This document shows, one piece after another, positions 17,119 through 25,580 of a stretch of 64,000 bases of DNA. Made by a program: the position numbers and the translations under genes. This DNA is from Oscillospiraceae bacterium (lineage in GTDB: Bacteria; Bacillota; Clostridia; Oscillospirales; CAG-272): contig SVTK01000001.1 in assembly GCA_015063805.1 (NCBI GenBank), forward strand, positions 62,001-126,000. Reading direction: 5' to 3'. Numbering within the stretch: the stretch's first letter is position 1; each line of letters begins with the position of its first letter. The notes under the pieces are model-generated. The model saw only the letters and a list, made by a program, of their open reading frames with translations. It was not told where the DNA came from and did not search any database.

Positions 17119-17830
17119 CATTTTCGCTGTGCTGCTTATGCAGTTTTGCAAGAGAAAAATCCATGGATTTCAGCTTATCCAAATCCCCCTCCAGATTCTC
17201 TTTTAATCTCGACGACAATCCATACACCATTTCTGTAAATCCCATTATTTCCAAATGCTTATAATCATGGTATATAAATTTTTTACGACTGGGGAAAGAA
17301 ACCATATTCTTGAGTTGTCGATCCGCAAACTCGGCAATAAACCCGTGATCGATCACGCGGGTTTTCATATCCCGCGCAAATCCAAGAACATAATATGTGC
17401 CGGAAGCCTTATCATATTCGATATAAGAGATCATCATATCCTCGTCAAACAAGATCTGATCGACAAGGGAAAAGTCAGTTGTATCATAAACAGAAATAGC
17501 GGAGTGCAAACTGTCCCGTTGGCGTTCAACATTGAGAAAAAGTTTTCCGTCCGGGGAGAAGCAAAAACCGTCATCCTGCGAATCGGAAACCTTGGAAAAG
17601 CGGAACTTCTTGAGCAGCGACAAAGACTCGAGGGAGTACACTGCAAGAAGACCGGCCGTGGATTTCACCACAAAGATTTTTCCGTCTGGCGAGATCATGG
17701 GTGTATAGCCATAGGTAATATCTTTGAATTTCCTCAATTCTTTGCCCTGTTTGTCGTACAACCAAACCGTTCCCCCTGTGCAGCCTACCGAAAACTCTCC
17801 ATTGGATGCATAACCCACAAATTTCCTCAT
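17105..17830 (-). CDS. WD40/beta-propeller-like cytoplasmic protein
   Basis: 241-residue protein without signal peptide. Repeated blade-like units are visible: NGEFSVGCTGGTVWLYDKQGKE, ISPDGKIFVVKSTAGLLAVYSLESL, FSPDGKLFLNVERQRDSL followed by AISVYDTTDFSL. The S-P-D-G-K turn and terminal W/Y-D are typical of WD40-like blades. Only about four blades are present, too few for a closed propeller on its own, so it may be shortened or dimeric. The last 60 residues are charged and helical (LKENLEGDLDKLKSMDFSLAKL). AAGGAG precedes the ATG. No known family function; protein binding is the likely role. Confidence 0.68.
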   Translation of the reverse strand: MRKFVGYASNGEFSVGCTGGTVWLYDKQGKELRKFKDITYGYTPMISPDGKIFVVKSTAGLLAVYSLESLSLLKKFRFSKVSDSQDDGFCFSPDGKLFLNVERQRDSLHSAISVYDTTDFSLVDQILFDEDMMISYIEYDKASGTYYVLGFARDMKTRVIDHGFIAEFADRQLKNMVSFPSRKKFIYHDYKHLEIMGFTEMVYGLSSRLKENLEGDLDKLKSMDFSLAKLHKQHSENGTAE

Positions 17831-17888
17831 CCAATCACTCCTTTTTGCCTTATTATATCACACCCGTACTAAAATGTAAAGACACGCA

Positions 17889-17917
17889 GTATAAATCCCC
17901 CCCATTTACACATACTA
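17889..17917 (+). promoter_or_regulatory. Candidate sigma-G/sigma-F-type promoter of spoVT
   Basis: GTATA, 17 bases, CATACTA. The -10 equals the forespore sigma-G consensus CATACTA, and spoVT is sigma-G-dependent in Bacillus subtilis. No sigma-A-type pair is seen here. Confidence 0.5.
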
Positions 17918-17953
17918 ACATCACAAATCTGTAAAACAAGGAGATTTATATAA

Positions 17954-18499
17954 ATGAAAGCCACTGGAATTGTACGCCGCATTGACGACCTCGGCCGCGT
18001 CGTGATCCCCAAGGAAATCCGCCGCACCATGCGCATCCGCGAGGGGGACCCTCTGGAAATTTACACCGACCGCGAGGGGGAGGTTATCTTCAAAAAGTAC
18101 TCCCCCATCGGCGAGCTGGCCTCCTTCGCCGCTCAGTACGCCGAAACCCTGCACAAAACCTGCTCCATGTCGGTGCTCATCTGTGACCGCGACGCCGTGA
18201 TCGCCTGCGCCGGGGTGCCCCGCAAGGAATATGTGGACCGCCCCTTCAGCGATGCTCTGGAGCGCATCATGGAGGGCAGATCCCTCTACGTCTGCCGGGA
18301 CGAGAGCGCGCGGATCGCCGCCGTGGAGGATGCGGAGGGCCACTATATCAGCTGTGCCATGCCCATCCTCGCCGAGGGCGATCTCATCGGCTGCGTAGTG
18401 TCCCTTGCTCCCACCGACGGCAGCGCCATGGAAAGCGAGCTGGAATCCAAGCTGGTGAGTACCGCCGCCGGCTTCCTCGGCCGCCAGCTGGAGGCGTAA
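17954..18499 (+). CDS. spoVT: Stage V sporulation protein T (AbrB-family regulator)
   Basis: Forespore transcription regulator that adjusts sigma-G-dependent genes late in sporulation. Residues 1-50 are the AbrB/SpoVT DNA-binding domain (MKATGIVRRIDDLGRVVIP, KEIRRTMRIREGDPLEIY); residues about 55-178 are the GAF-like domain (SFAAQYAETLHKTCSMSVLI, DGSAMESELESKLVSTAAGFL). 181 residues is the normal length. AAGGAG is 10 bases before the ATG. It is monocistronic, with a sporulation-type promoter and two hairpins downstream. It shows the organism is, or descends from, an endospore former. A broken copy of its N-terminus lies about 1 kb upstream. Confidence 0.96.
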   Translation: MKATGIVRRIDDLGRVVIPKEIRRTMRIREGDPLEIYTDREGEVIFKKYSPIGELASFAAQYAETLHKTCSMSVLICDRDAVIACAGVPRKEYVDRPFSDALERIMEGRSLYVCRDESARIAAVEDAEGHYISCAMPILAEGDLIGCVVSLAPTDGSAMESELESKLVSTAAGFLGRQLEA

Positions 18500-18520
18500 T
18501 CTGCAGTTTTTTGGAAGGGC

Positions 18521-18556
18521 GTGGGGGAACCTTTTTTGCAAAAAAGGTTCCCCCAC
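18521..18556. repeat. Interspersed hairpin repeat, copy 8
   Basis: GTGGGGGAACC-TTTTTTGCAAAAAA-GGTTCCCCCAC, perfect arms. It directly follows spoVT and likely helps terminate it. Confidence 0.78.
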
Positions 18557-18565
18557 ATACGCATC

Positions 18566-18597
18566 AAAAGGGCTTCCGCTTGCGCGGAAGCCCTTTT
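18566..18597. terminator. Hairpin terminator after spoVT
   Basis: AAAAGGGCTTCCGC / GCGGAAGCCCTTTT with a 4-base loop; symmetrical A and T runs. Confidence 0.75.
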
Positions 18598-18613
18598 GCC
18601 GTGGATTTTATCA

Positions 18614-18642
18614 TTGACAAACGTGGATTTGTTCGGTATAAT
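18614..18642 (+). promoter_or_regulatory. Promoter of pepF
   Basis: TTGACA, 17 bases, TATAAT: a consensus sigma-A promoter 46 bases before the start codon. Confidence 0.85.
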
Positions 18643-18687
18643 TAAACCATCAACCAAATACCACCAAGGATTAAAAGAGGGATCGAT

Positions 18688-20478
18688 ATGACACACGTAA
18701 GAAATGAAATTCCCGCAAAATACAAGTGGGATCTGACCGGCATTTACGCCACCGAGGCTGAATTTGAGGCCGATTTCGCCCGCGCAAAGGCCTACATCGA
18801 GGACTTTGGCCGCCACCGCGATACCATGGCAAAATCCGCGCAGGGGCTCTACGATGCCCTGCAGGCCAGCACCGACCTGGACCGCGTGATCACCAAGCTC
18901 TACGAGTATGCCTTCCTTTCCTCCGACCTGGACAAGTCGGACAACCGCTATCTTGCCCTCAGCGACCGCATCATGAACCTGGCCAACAGCGCAAATTCTG
19001 CGTCCTTCTTCCTCTCCCCCACGCTGGTGAAGATCAAGGACAAGACCCTTGACGCATGGTATAAGGAGCTGCCCAAGCTGGAGGAATTCCGCCGCACCAT
19101 CGAGCTGAGCCGCCGCTACCGCAAGTACACCCTCTCCGATGATAAGGAACAGCTGCTGGCCGATATCGGCATCTGTCTGGGCACCAACGCCAAGGTGGAG
19201 GGGATTTTTGCCAATGCAGATCTGCGCTTCGGCAAGATCCGCGACGAGGCGGGCAAACCGGTTGAGCTGACCGATTCCACCTATGTGCTCCGTCTGACCA
19301 GCAAGGACAGACGGGTTCGCCGGGCGGCCTTCAAGAAGCTCTACGAAACCTATAAGCAGTTCGGCAACACCTTCGCCGCTCTGCTGAGCAACACCGTCAA
19401 GGAGAGAACCACCCTGGCCAAGATCAGAGGCTTCGGCTCCAGCCTGGAGGCCTCCACCTTCAATGATGAGGTCACCCCCGTGATCTACAACAACCTCATT
19501 GACACGGTCAACCGCAATATGCAGGTCATCTACGATTATTTTGATCTCAAGCGTGAGGTGCTGGGCCTGCCCGCCCTGCATATGTACGATCTGTATACCC
19601 CCCTCATCCCCGGCTGCACCAAGGAGTACAGCTTTGACGAGGCGGTGGAAACGGTCATCGACACCGTGAAGATTCTGGGCGACGAGTATGCCAACACCCT
19701 GGAGGACGGTATCAAGAACAAGAAATGGGTTGACGTGTACCCCACCAAGGGCAAGCGCGGCGGCGCGTACAGCGCAGGCAGCTATGACACCCAGCCCTAT
19801 ATCCTGCTCAACTACAACGAGAAGATTGACGACGTGTCCACCCTCGCCCACGAGGCAGGACACTCCATGCATACCTACTACTCCTGCAAGAACAACACGC
19901 CCCAGGATTCCAGCTACACCATCTTCGTGGCGGAGGTTGCCTCCACCGTTAACGAGCTGCTCTTCTGCCATAAGAAGCTCCGCGAATCCACCAGCCGGGA
20001 GGAGAAGCTGTCCATTCTGAACCAGCTGATGGAAACCTACAAGGGCACCCTCTACCGCCAGACCATGTTCGCCGAGTTCGAGCGTGACATCCACGCTATG
20101 ACCGAGGCGGGAGCGAACCTCACGCAGCAGAGCCTGTGCGAGACCTATTACAACATCGTCAAGAAGTACTTCGGCAAGAGCGTTGTCTGCGACAAGGAGA
20201 TCGCCATGGAGTGGATGCGCATTCCCCACTTCTACCGCTCCTTCTATGTGTACAAGTATGCCACCTGCATTTCCGCAGCGTCTGCCATCGCCCGCAGAAT
20301 CGAGAACGAGGGCGAGGCGTATATCGATCAGTACCTTGCATTCCTGTCCTGCGGCGGCAGAATCAGTCCTCTCGACAGCCTGAAGGTGGCGGGGATTGAT
20401 ATGTCCGATCCCGCGGTGGTGGATGCGGCAATCACCGACTTCAAGGAAGCCATCGAGATGTTCAAAGCGCTGTATTGA
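18688..20478 (+). CDS. pepF: Oligoendopeptidase F (M3 family)
   Basis: Cytoplasmic zinc metallopeptidase that cuts short peptides. The HExxH zinc motif is in TLAHEAGHSMHTYY (about residue 388), with the third ligand Glu expected in FVAEVASTVNELL (about residue 415). 596 residues is the usual PepF length (about 600); the N-terminal region (EIPAKYKWDLTGIYATEAEF) is typical. No signal peptide. GAGGGATCG lies before the ATG. Single gene with a consensus promoter and a strong terminator, so probably constitutive. Confidence 0.95.
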   Translation: MTHVRNEIPAKYKWDLTGIYATEAEFEADFARAKAYIEDFGRHRDTMAKSAQGLYDALQASTDLDRVITKLYEYAFLSSDLDKSDNRYLALSDRIMNLANSANSASFFLSPTLVKIKDKTLDAWYKELPKLEEFRRTIELSRRYRKYTLSDDKEQLLADIGICLGTNAKVEGIFANADLRFGKIRDEAGKPVELTDSTYVLRLTSKDRRVRRAAFKKLYETYKQFGNTFAALLSNTVKERTTLAKIRGFGSSLEASTFNDEVTPVIYNNLIDTVNRNMQVIYDYFDLKREVLGLPALHMYDLYTPLIPGCTKEYSFDEAVETVIDTVKILGDEYANTLEDGIKNKKWVDVYPTKGKRGGAYSAGSYDTQPYILLNYNEKIDDVSTLAHEAGHSMHTYYSCKNNTPQDSSYTIFVAEVASTVNELLFCHKKLRESTSREEKLSILNQLMETYKGTLYRQTMFAEFERDIHAMTEAGANLTQQSLCETYYNIVKKYFGKSVVCDKEIAMEWMRIPHFYRSFYVYKYATCISAASAIARRIENEGEAYIDQYLAFLSCGGRISPLDSLKVAGIDMSDPAVVDAAITDFKEAIEMFKALY

Positions 20479-20501
20479 CCGTTTCGCTAAGTCAAATCAG
20501 A

Positions 20502-20542
20502 GGCGGTGTCGTGCAAATGAGCACGACACCGCCTTCTTTTTT
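20502..20542 (+). terminator. Terminator of pepF
   Basis: Perfect 13-bp stem GGCGGTGTCGTGC / GCACGACACCGCC, 6-base loop, then TTCTTTTTT. Confidence 0.9.
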
Positions 20543-20686
20543 CGCGTGTGGGGGGCCGCGCAAAAAGACGCAGGAAAAAACGCGGTGAGGTGCAAATTTT
20601 TCTGCATAACGGTGAATATTTTTCCGTTTTTGTCGATTATTATACATATTTACAGGAGAAAATCGGATATTTATGCACTATGCTTC

Positions 20687-20714
20687 TTGACAAATTTTCA
20701 TTTTGCAGTATAAT
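20687..20714 (+). promoter_or_regulatory. Promoter of the arginine cluster
   Basis: TTGACA, 16 bases, TATAAT, 47 bases before argC. The AT-rich stretch 20595-20680 upstream could hold an arginine operator (GTGAATATTTTTCC at about 20611 resembles half an ARG box), but no clear palindromic pair is visible. Confidence 0.75.
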
Positions 20715-20761
20715 ATATGGTAACATGAAATTTTGTTTCCATTTTTCGGAGGAACACGTCC

Positions 20762-21703
20762 ATGCAAAAGAAAATCAAGGTATTCATCGACGGCCGTGAG
20801 GGCACCACGGGACTGAAAATTCTCGAGCGTTTTGCCGGCCGCGACGACCTGGAGCTGATTGAAATTCCCGACGAGCTGCGGAAGGATCCCGCCGCCCGTG
20901 CCCAGCGGCTCAACGCTGCCGATATTGCGTTTCTGTGTCTGCCCGACGCCGCTGCCCGGGAGGCGGTGGCCATGGTGACCAACCCTAACACGCGAATTAT
21001 TGATGCTTCCACCGCCCACCGCACCGCGGACGGCTGGGCCTACGGCTTCCCGGAGCTGTCCCCCGCCCACCGCGCCGCCATTGCGGCCGGTAAGCGGATC
21101 GCGGTGCCGGGCTGCCACGCCAGCGGTTTCCTGTCCCTGGTTTATCCCCTCCGTGCGGCGGGGATCCTGCCCGCCGATTATCCCATCGTGAGCTACTCGC
21201 TGACCGGCTATACCGGCGGCGGCAAGAAGATGATCGCCGAGTACGAGGGGGAGGACCGCGACACGGCACTTGACTCTCCCCGCCAGTACGGCCTGACCCA
21301 GAGTCACAAGCACCTGCCCGAGATGCAGGCGGTGGCGAACCTGGCTCAGCCTCCCATCTTTGCCCCCATCGTGGCCGACTTCCCCCAGGGCATGGAGGTG
21401 TCGGTTCCCCTCTATTCCGCCCTGCTGAACGGGAAGCCCACCCCAGCCGACATTCACGCGGCCCTCTCGGCCCACTATGCGGGATCGAAGATGGTGTCGG
21501 TCCTTCCCCTGGGCGGAGACGGAACCGGCTTCCTGCCCTCCAATCCCCTGGCAGGCAAGTGCACCATGCAGATCTTCGTGGGCGGCAACGACGAGCGCAT
21601 CCTGCTCGCCGCCCTCTTCGATAACCTCGGCAAAGGCGCATCCGGCGCCGCCGTCCAGTGCATGAACATCATGCTGGGCGTGAACGAGGATCTGGGGCTG
21701 TAA
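20762..21703 (+). CDS. argC: N-acetyl-gamma-glutamyl-phosphate reductase, short (type 2) form
   Basis: NADPH-dependent reduction of N-acetylglutamyl phosphate to the semialdehyde, third step of arginine synthesis, in the cytoplasm. The N-terminus KVFIDGREGTTGLKI is the nucleotide-binding motif of the short ArgC class. The catalytic Cys is in AVPGCHASGFLSLVYPL (about residue 118) and the family run YSLTGYTGGGKKMI follows. 313 residues fits type 2 ArgC. CGGAGG precedes the ATG. First gene of the arg cluster; the gap to argJ contains two interspersed hairpins, which may set the ratio of transcripts. Confidence 0.95.
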   Translation: MQKKIKVFIDGREGTTGLKILERFAGRDDLELIEIPDELRKDPAARAQRLNAADIAFLCLPDAAAREAVAMVTNPNTRIIDASTAHRTADGWAYGFPELSPAHRAAIAAGKRIAVPGCHASGFLSLVYPLRAAGILPADYPIVSYSLTGYTGGGKKMIAEYEGEDRDTALDSPRQYGLTQSHKHLPEMQAVANLAQPPIFAPIVADFPQGMEVSVPLYSALLNGKPTPADIHAALSAHYAGSKMVSVLPLGGDGTGFLPSNPLAGKCTMQIFVGGNDERILLAALFDNLGKGASGAAVQCMNIMLGVNEDLGL

Positions 21704-21730
21704 AGGTCGTGGGACTCTGTCCCACACCCT

Positions 21731-21875
21731 GCCGGGGAGCCTTTTGAAAAAGGCTCCCCGGACCCCGCGAAAACTTTCAACAAATAAACGATACAATTCG
21801 CACCCGCCCCAATGCGTTAAAGGTTTTTGGGAGGGGGTGCGGGGGAGCCCTTTTTGCAAAAAGGGCTCCCCCGCG
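21731..21875. repeat. Interspersed hairpin repeats, copies 9 and 10 (argC-argJ gap)
   Basis: Copy 9 (21731-21778): CCGGGGAGCC-TTTTGAAAAA-GGCTCCCCGG then CCCGCGAAAACTTTC. Copy 10 (21819-21875): AAGGTTTTTGGG then GCGGGGGAGCCC-TTTTTGCAAAAA-GGGCTCCCCCGC, ending at the argJ ribosome site. Confidence 0.8.
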
Positions 21876-21890
21876 GAAAGGACACAACAC

Positions 21891-23111
21891 ATGAACTACA
21901 TCAACGGCGGCGTTTGTGCCGCGAAGGGATTTCGGGCTGCGGGCATTCACTGCGGACTGAGAAAGAACAAGACCAAGAAGGATGTTGCGCTGATCGTCAG
22001 CGACTGCGACTGCTCCACAGCGGCGGTATACACCACCAACCTGGTGAAGGGCGCGCCCATTGACGTGACCAAGAAGAATATTGCCAACGGCATTGCCCGT
22101 GCGGTGATCTGCAACAGCGGCAACGCCAACACCTGCAATGCAAACGGCATTGAGGTAGCCGAGGCCATGTGCGCGCTGGTGGAGAAGCACATGGGGATCC
22201 CCGCCGCCGATGTGGTGGTGGCATCCACCGGCGTTATCGGTCAGCCCCTGGACATTGCCCCCATGGCGGCCCACATGGAGGAGCTGGTGGCGGCCCTGGG
22301 CAGCACGGCGGCCCACTCCACCGATGCCAACGAGGCCATCATGACCACCGACACGGTGCACAAGGAAGTGGCGGTGGAGTTTGAGATCGCGGGCAAGCGG
22401 TGCGCCATGGGCGGCATCGCCAAGGGCTCGGGGATGATCCATCCCAATATGGCCACCATGCTGGTGTTCATCACCACCGATGCGGCCATCTCCCCCGCGC
22501 TGCTGCAGAAGGCCATCCGGGCCGATGTGGCCGACACCTTCAACATGGTCAGCGTGGACGGCGACACCTCCACCAATGACACCCTGGCCGTGCTGGCCAA
22601 CGGCATGGCGGGGAACCCCACCATCACCGAAGAGGGCAAGGACTATGACGATTTCTGCGCGGCGCTCCGCGCACTGACCAGCGGCCTCTGCCGCGCCATC
22701 GCCGCCGACGGCGAGGGTGCCACCAAGCTGCTCACCGCCGCCGTCACCGGCGCGGTGGATAACGACAACGCCCGCCGCATCGCCAAGAGCATCATCACCT
22801 CCTCCTTGACCAAGGCGGCCATGTTTGGCGCCGATGCCAACTGGGGCCGTGTGCTCTGCGCCATCGGCTACAGCGGCGCGCAGGTAGATGTGCACAAGGT
22901 AGATGTGGACTTTGTTTCGGCGGCCGGCGAGGTGGCGGTATGCCGCGGCGGCGCAGGTGTGGACTTCTCGGAGGAGAAGGCCAAGGTTGTGCTCACCGAG
23001 CCCGAGATCACCATCCGCGTCACCCTGGGCGACGGCGACGGCATCGCCACCGCCTACGGCTGCGACCTGACCTACGACTACGTCAAGATCAACGGCGACT
23101 ACAGAACCTGA
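21891..23111 (+). CDS. argJ: Bifunctional ornithine acetyltransferase / N-acetylglutamate synthase
   Basis: Moves the acetyl group from N-acetylornithine to glutamate, which closes the acetyl cycle, and may also make N-acetylglutamate from acetyl-CoA. The self-cleavage site is in KGSGMIHPNMATMLVF (about residue 180): the precursor splits before the Thr to give two subunits. The oxyanion pair region is VVVASTGVIGQPLD (about residue 107). 406 residues is normal. The start is set at ATG 21891, after GGAAAGG; the open frame further upstream runs through a hairpin repeat and is not coding. Confidence 0.95.
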   Translation: MNYINGGVCAAKGFRAAGIHCGLRKNKTKKDVALIVSDCDCSTAAVYTTNLVKGAPIDVTKKNIANGIARAVICNSGNANTCNANGIEVAEAMCALVEKHMGIPAADVVVASTGVIGQPLDIAPMAAHMEELVAALGSTAAHSTDANEAIMTTDTVHKEVAVEFEIAGKRCAMGGIAKGSGMIHPNMATMLVFITTDAAISPALLQKAIRADVADTFNMVSVDGDTSTNDTLAVLANGMAGNPTITEEGKDYDDFCAALRALTSGLCRAIAADGEGATKLLTAAVTGAVDNDNARRIAKSIITSSLTKAAMFGADANWGRVLCAIGYSGAQVDVHKVDVDFVSAAGEVAVCRGGAGVDFSEEKAKVVLTEPEITIRVTLGDGDGIATAYGCDLTYDYVKINGDYRT

Positions 23112-23414
23112 TCCAGGCGAAGAGGGGGCGAGACCCATCTCAGACAGGCCGAAAGCTTTGGCTTCGCCAAAGCGAGAGCCCGGCTATGCCGGCCTCCACA
23201 TCCTTGCCCCCTCTTGCCGCCTGTCGGCGGCAATTCACCCCCACTCTCCTTGGCTTGCGCGACGCTGCCCCATGAAGGCAACGCCCAGCCAAGGAGAGGT
23301 GGTGCCGGAGGGGGAACTTCGGCGTTTGAGATGGTCCCCCTCCGGCTCGCCCGGGAGGGCGAAAAGCTTCGATAAAACCTTCATTCTATCACGATATACA
23401 CGAGGAGAACGAAA
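23112..23414. other. argJ-argB intergenic region rich in inverted repeats
   Basis: 303 bases without a gene. Several GC-rich inverted repeats are present: GAAAGCTTTGGCTTCGCCAAAGC, CCGGCTATGCCGG, CCGCCTGTCGGCGG, and CTCTCCTTGGC paired at distance with GCCAAGGAGAG (23244 and 23291). It has the look of the larger palindromic elements elsewhere in the window. No T-run terminator and no clear promoter are seen, so argB is probably read through from argJ. Confidence 0.55.
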
Positions 23415-24266
23415 ATGCAAATTACCAACGCAGTCAAAGCCGAGGTGCTGACCCAAGCCCTCCCCTACATACAGAAGTACCACGGGCAGATCATCGTGGT
23501 GAAATACGGCGGCAACGCTATGATCAACGAGGAGCTCAAGCTGGGGGTTATGCGTGACCTGGTGCTCCTGAACCAGATCGGCATCAAGGTGGTGCTGGTT
23601 CACGGCGGCGGCCCTGAGATCACCGAAACGCTTAAGAAAATGAACATCCCCTCCGAGTTCATCGGCGGCCTGCGCAAGACCACCAAGGAAACGGTGGACG
23701 TGGTGCAGATGGTGCTGGCGGGCAAGGTGAACAAGGATCTGGTGAACCTCATCGAGAACAACGGCGGCCGCGCCATCGGCCTTTGCGGCATCGACGGCCA
23801 CATGATCGAGGCCGCTCCCGTCAACGAGGAGCTGGGCTTTGTGGGGGATATTACCTCCGTGAAGGTGGATCCCATCCTCACCGCCCTGGATGCGGGCTAC
23901 ATTCCCGTGATCTCTACCGTGGGCTATGACACGGCGGGGAATGTGTACAACATCAACGCCGACACGGTGGCTGCACGGATCGCGGGTGAGCTGAAGGCCT
24001 GCTCGCTGATCTCCATGACCGATATCAAGGGTATCCTGCGGGACAAGGATGACGAGGATTCCCTGATTACGGCAATCAATGTCAGTGAAGCGCCCACCCT
24101 CATCAAGGACGGGATCATCTCGGGCGGCATGATCCCCAAGGTGGCCTGCTGCGTCGAGGCTATCCGCCGCGGCGTGAAGTCGGTGTTTATCATTGACGGA
24201 CGTGTACCGCATGCGATTTTGATTGAAGTACTGAGCGACGAGGGTATCGGTACGATGTTTTATTGA
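23415..24266 (+). CDS. argB: Acetylglutamate kinase
   Basis: Phosphorylates N-acetylglutamate with ATP; second step of arginine synthesis. Amino-acid-kinase fold: substrate/ATP loop IVVKYGGNAMI (about residue 26), GG loop VLVHGGGPEIT (about 60), and NINADTVAARIAGELKA (about 181), the acetylglutamate site. The basic Arg/Lys pair for arginine feedback cannot be judged by eye, though a long N-terminal helix (MQITNAVKAEVLTQALPYIQ) like that of the arginine-inhibited hexameric type is present, so feedback inhibition by arginine is plausible. 283 residues is usual. GAGGAGAACG precedes the ATG. Confidence 0.96.
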   Translation: MQITNAVKAEVLTQALPYIQKYHGQIIVVKYGGNAMINEELKLGVMRDLVLLNQIGIKVVLVHGGGPEITETLKKMNIPSEFIGGLRKTTKETVDVVQMVLAGKVNKDLVNLIENNGGRAIGLCGIDGHMIEAAPVNEELGFVGDITSVKVDPILTALDAGYIPVISTVGYDTAGNVYNINADTVAARIAGELKACSLISMTDIKGILRDKDDEDSLITAINVSEAPTLIKDGIISGGMIPKVACCVEAIRRGVKSVFIIDGRVPHAILIEVLSDEGIGTMFY

Positions 24267-24291
24267 TGGTTGGGGTTCCACCCCAAGCCCC

Positions 24292-24342
24292 GGTTAAGCC
24301 CCTTTTTGAAAAAAGGGGCTTAACAATCCCCAAAAACTTTCC
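24292..24342. repeat. Interspersed hairpin repeat, copy 11 (argB-argD gap)
   Basis: GTTAAGCCCC-TTTTTGAAAAAA-GGGGCTTAAC, followed by AATCCCCAAAAACTTTCC. It fills most of the argB-argD gap. Confidence 0.78.
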
Positions 24343-24358
24343 AGCGAGGAAAATAAAA

Positions 24359-25567
24359 ATGGATATTAAGAATTTGGATCACAGCTATATTGCCCAGACT
24401 TATGGGCGTTACGATGCGGTGCTGACCGAGGGTACCGATGCCGGCTTTGCCGGGGACGGGAAGGCTTATATTGATTTCGGATCGGGCATTGCGGTGAATA
24501 CCTTCGGTGCCAATGATGCGGGATGGATCGAGGCGGTTTGTGCGCAGGCGCACAAGCTCTCCCATACCAGCAACTACTTTTATACCGAGCCCCAGTCGAA
24601 ATTGGCGGAGGCGCTTTGCACCCGCACGGGACTGAAGCGGGTGTTTTTCTCCAACTCGGGGGCGGAGGCCAACGAGTGTGCCATCAAGGTGGCGCGGAAG
24701 TACAGCCACGATAAGTACGGAGAAAGCAGAGCCACCATTGTGACCCTGCAGGGCTCCTTCCACGGACGGACGGTGACCACTCTCTCGGCTACGGGGCAGG
24801 ATGTGTTCCATACCGACTTTATGCCCTTTACCCCCGGGTTTGTGCACGTGCCGCCCAACGATATTGCGGCGCTGGAGAGCGCACTCACTGCTGACGTGTG
24901 CGCGCTGATGCTGGAGCCGGTGCAGGGTGAGGGCGGCGTGATCACGCTGGATGCCGACTACCTTGCCGCCGCGCAGAAGCTTTGCGCCGACCGGGACATC
25001 CTGCTGGTGCTGGACGAGGTGCAGACCGGTAACGGGCGCACCGGTACGCTGTATGCCTTCCAGCAGCTGGGGATTATGCCCGATGTGATGAGTACCGCCA
25101 AGGGATTGGCGGGAGGCTTGCCCCTGGGTGCGACCCTCATGGGCGAGAAGGTGGAGGAGACCCTGGGGAAGGGCAAGCACGGCTCCACCTTCGGCGGCAA
25201 CCCCATCTGCTGTGCCGCGGCCAACTATGTGCTGGAGCGGTTGGATGATGCCTTCCTTGGGGAAGTGCGGGACAAGGCGGCATATTTCCGGGAGAAACTG
25301 CTGGCCATGCCCGGGGTGACCGCCGTCAGCGGCCTTGGGCTGATGATCGGCATCTCGCTGAAAGCCGGGGATGCCCATGATGCGGCACTGCGCTGCCTTA
25401 CCCGTGGGCTGATCGTGCTCACTGCCAAGGACAAGGTGCGTCTGCTGCCGCCCCTGAATGTCAGCCGCGCCGATATGGATGCGGGTCTTGCGATCTTAGG
25501 CGAAGTGATCGCCGAGGTTGTGGCCGAAGCTGAAGCCCAAAAAGAAACCGAACAATCTCAAACATAA
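24359..25567 (+). CDS. argD: Acetylornithine aminotransferase
   Basis: PLP enzyme converting N-acetylglutamate semialdehyde to N-acetylornithine with glutamate as donor. Class III aminotransferase signatures: FFSNSGAEANECAIKVARKY (about residue 97), LVLDEVQTGNGRTG (about 217) and the Schiff-base Lys in MSTAKGLAGGLPLGA (about 246). 402 residues, normal. The start at 24359 follows GCGAGGAAAA; the frame is open upstream only through the hairpin repeat. The enzyme could also serve succinyl-diaminopimelate, but the arg context favours ArgD. Confidence 0.95.
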   Translation: MDIKNLDHSYIAQTYGRYDAVLTEGTDAGFAGDGKAYIDFGSGIAVNTFGANDAGWIEAVCAQAHKLSHTSNYFYTEPQSKLAEALCTRTGLKRVFFSNSGAEANECAIKVARKYSHDKYGESRATIVTLQGSFHGRTVTTLSATGQDVFHTDFMPFTPGFVHVPPNDIAALESALTADVCALMLEPVQGEGGVITLDADYLAAAQKLCADRDILLVLDEVQTGNGRTGTLYAFQQLGIMPDVMSTAKGLAGGLPLGATLMGEKVEETLGKGKHGSTFGGNPICCAAANYVLERLDDAFLGEVRDKAAYFREKLLAMPGVTAVSGLGLMIGISLKAGDAHDAALRCLTRGLIVLTAKDKVRLLPPLNVSRADMDAGLAILGEVIAEVVAEAEAQKETEQSQT

Positions 25568-25580
25568 GGGAGTAACCGAT

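Noticed and set aside
20595-20680. Possible arginine-repressor operator upstream of argC
   Set aside because: Only a half-site-like GTGAATATTTTTCC is visible; no paired palindrome at the expected spacing, so no operator is listed as a feature.
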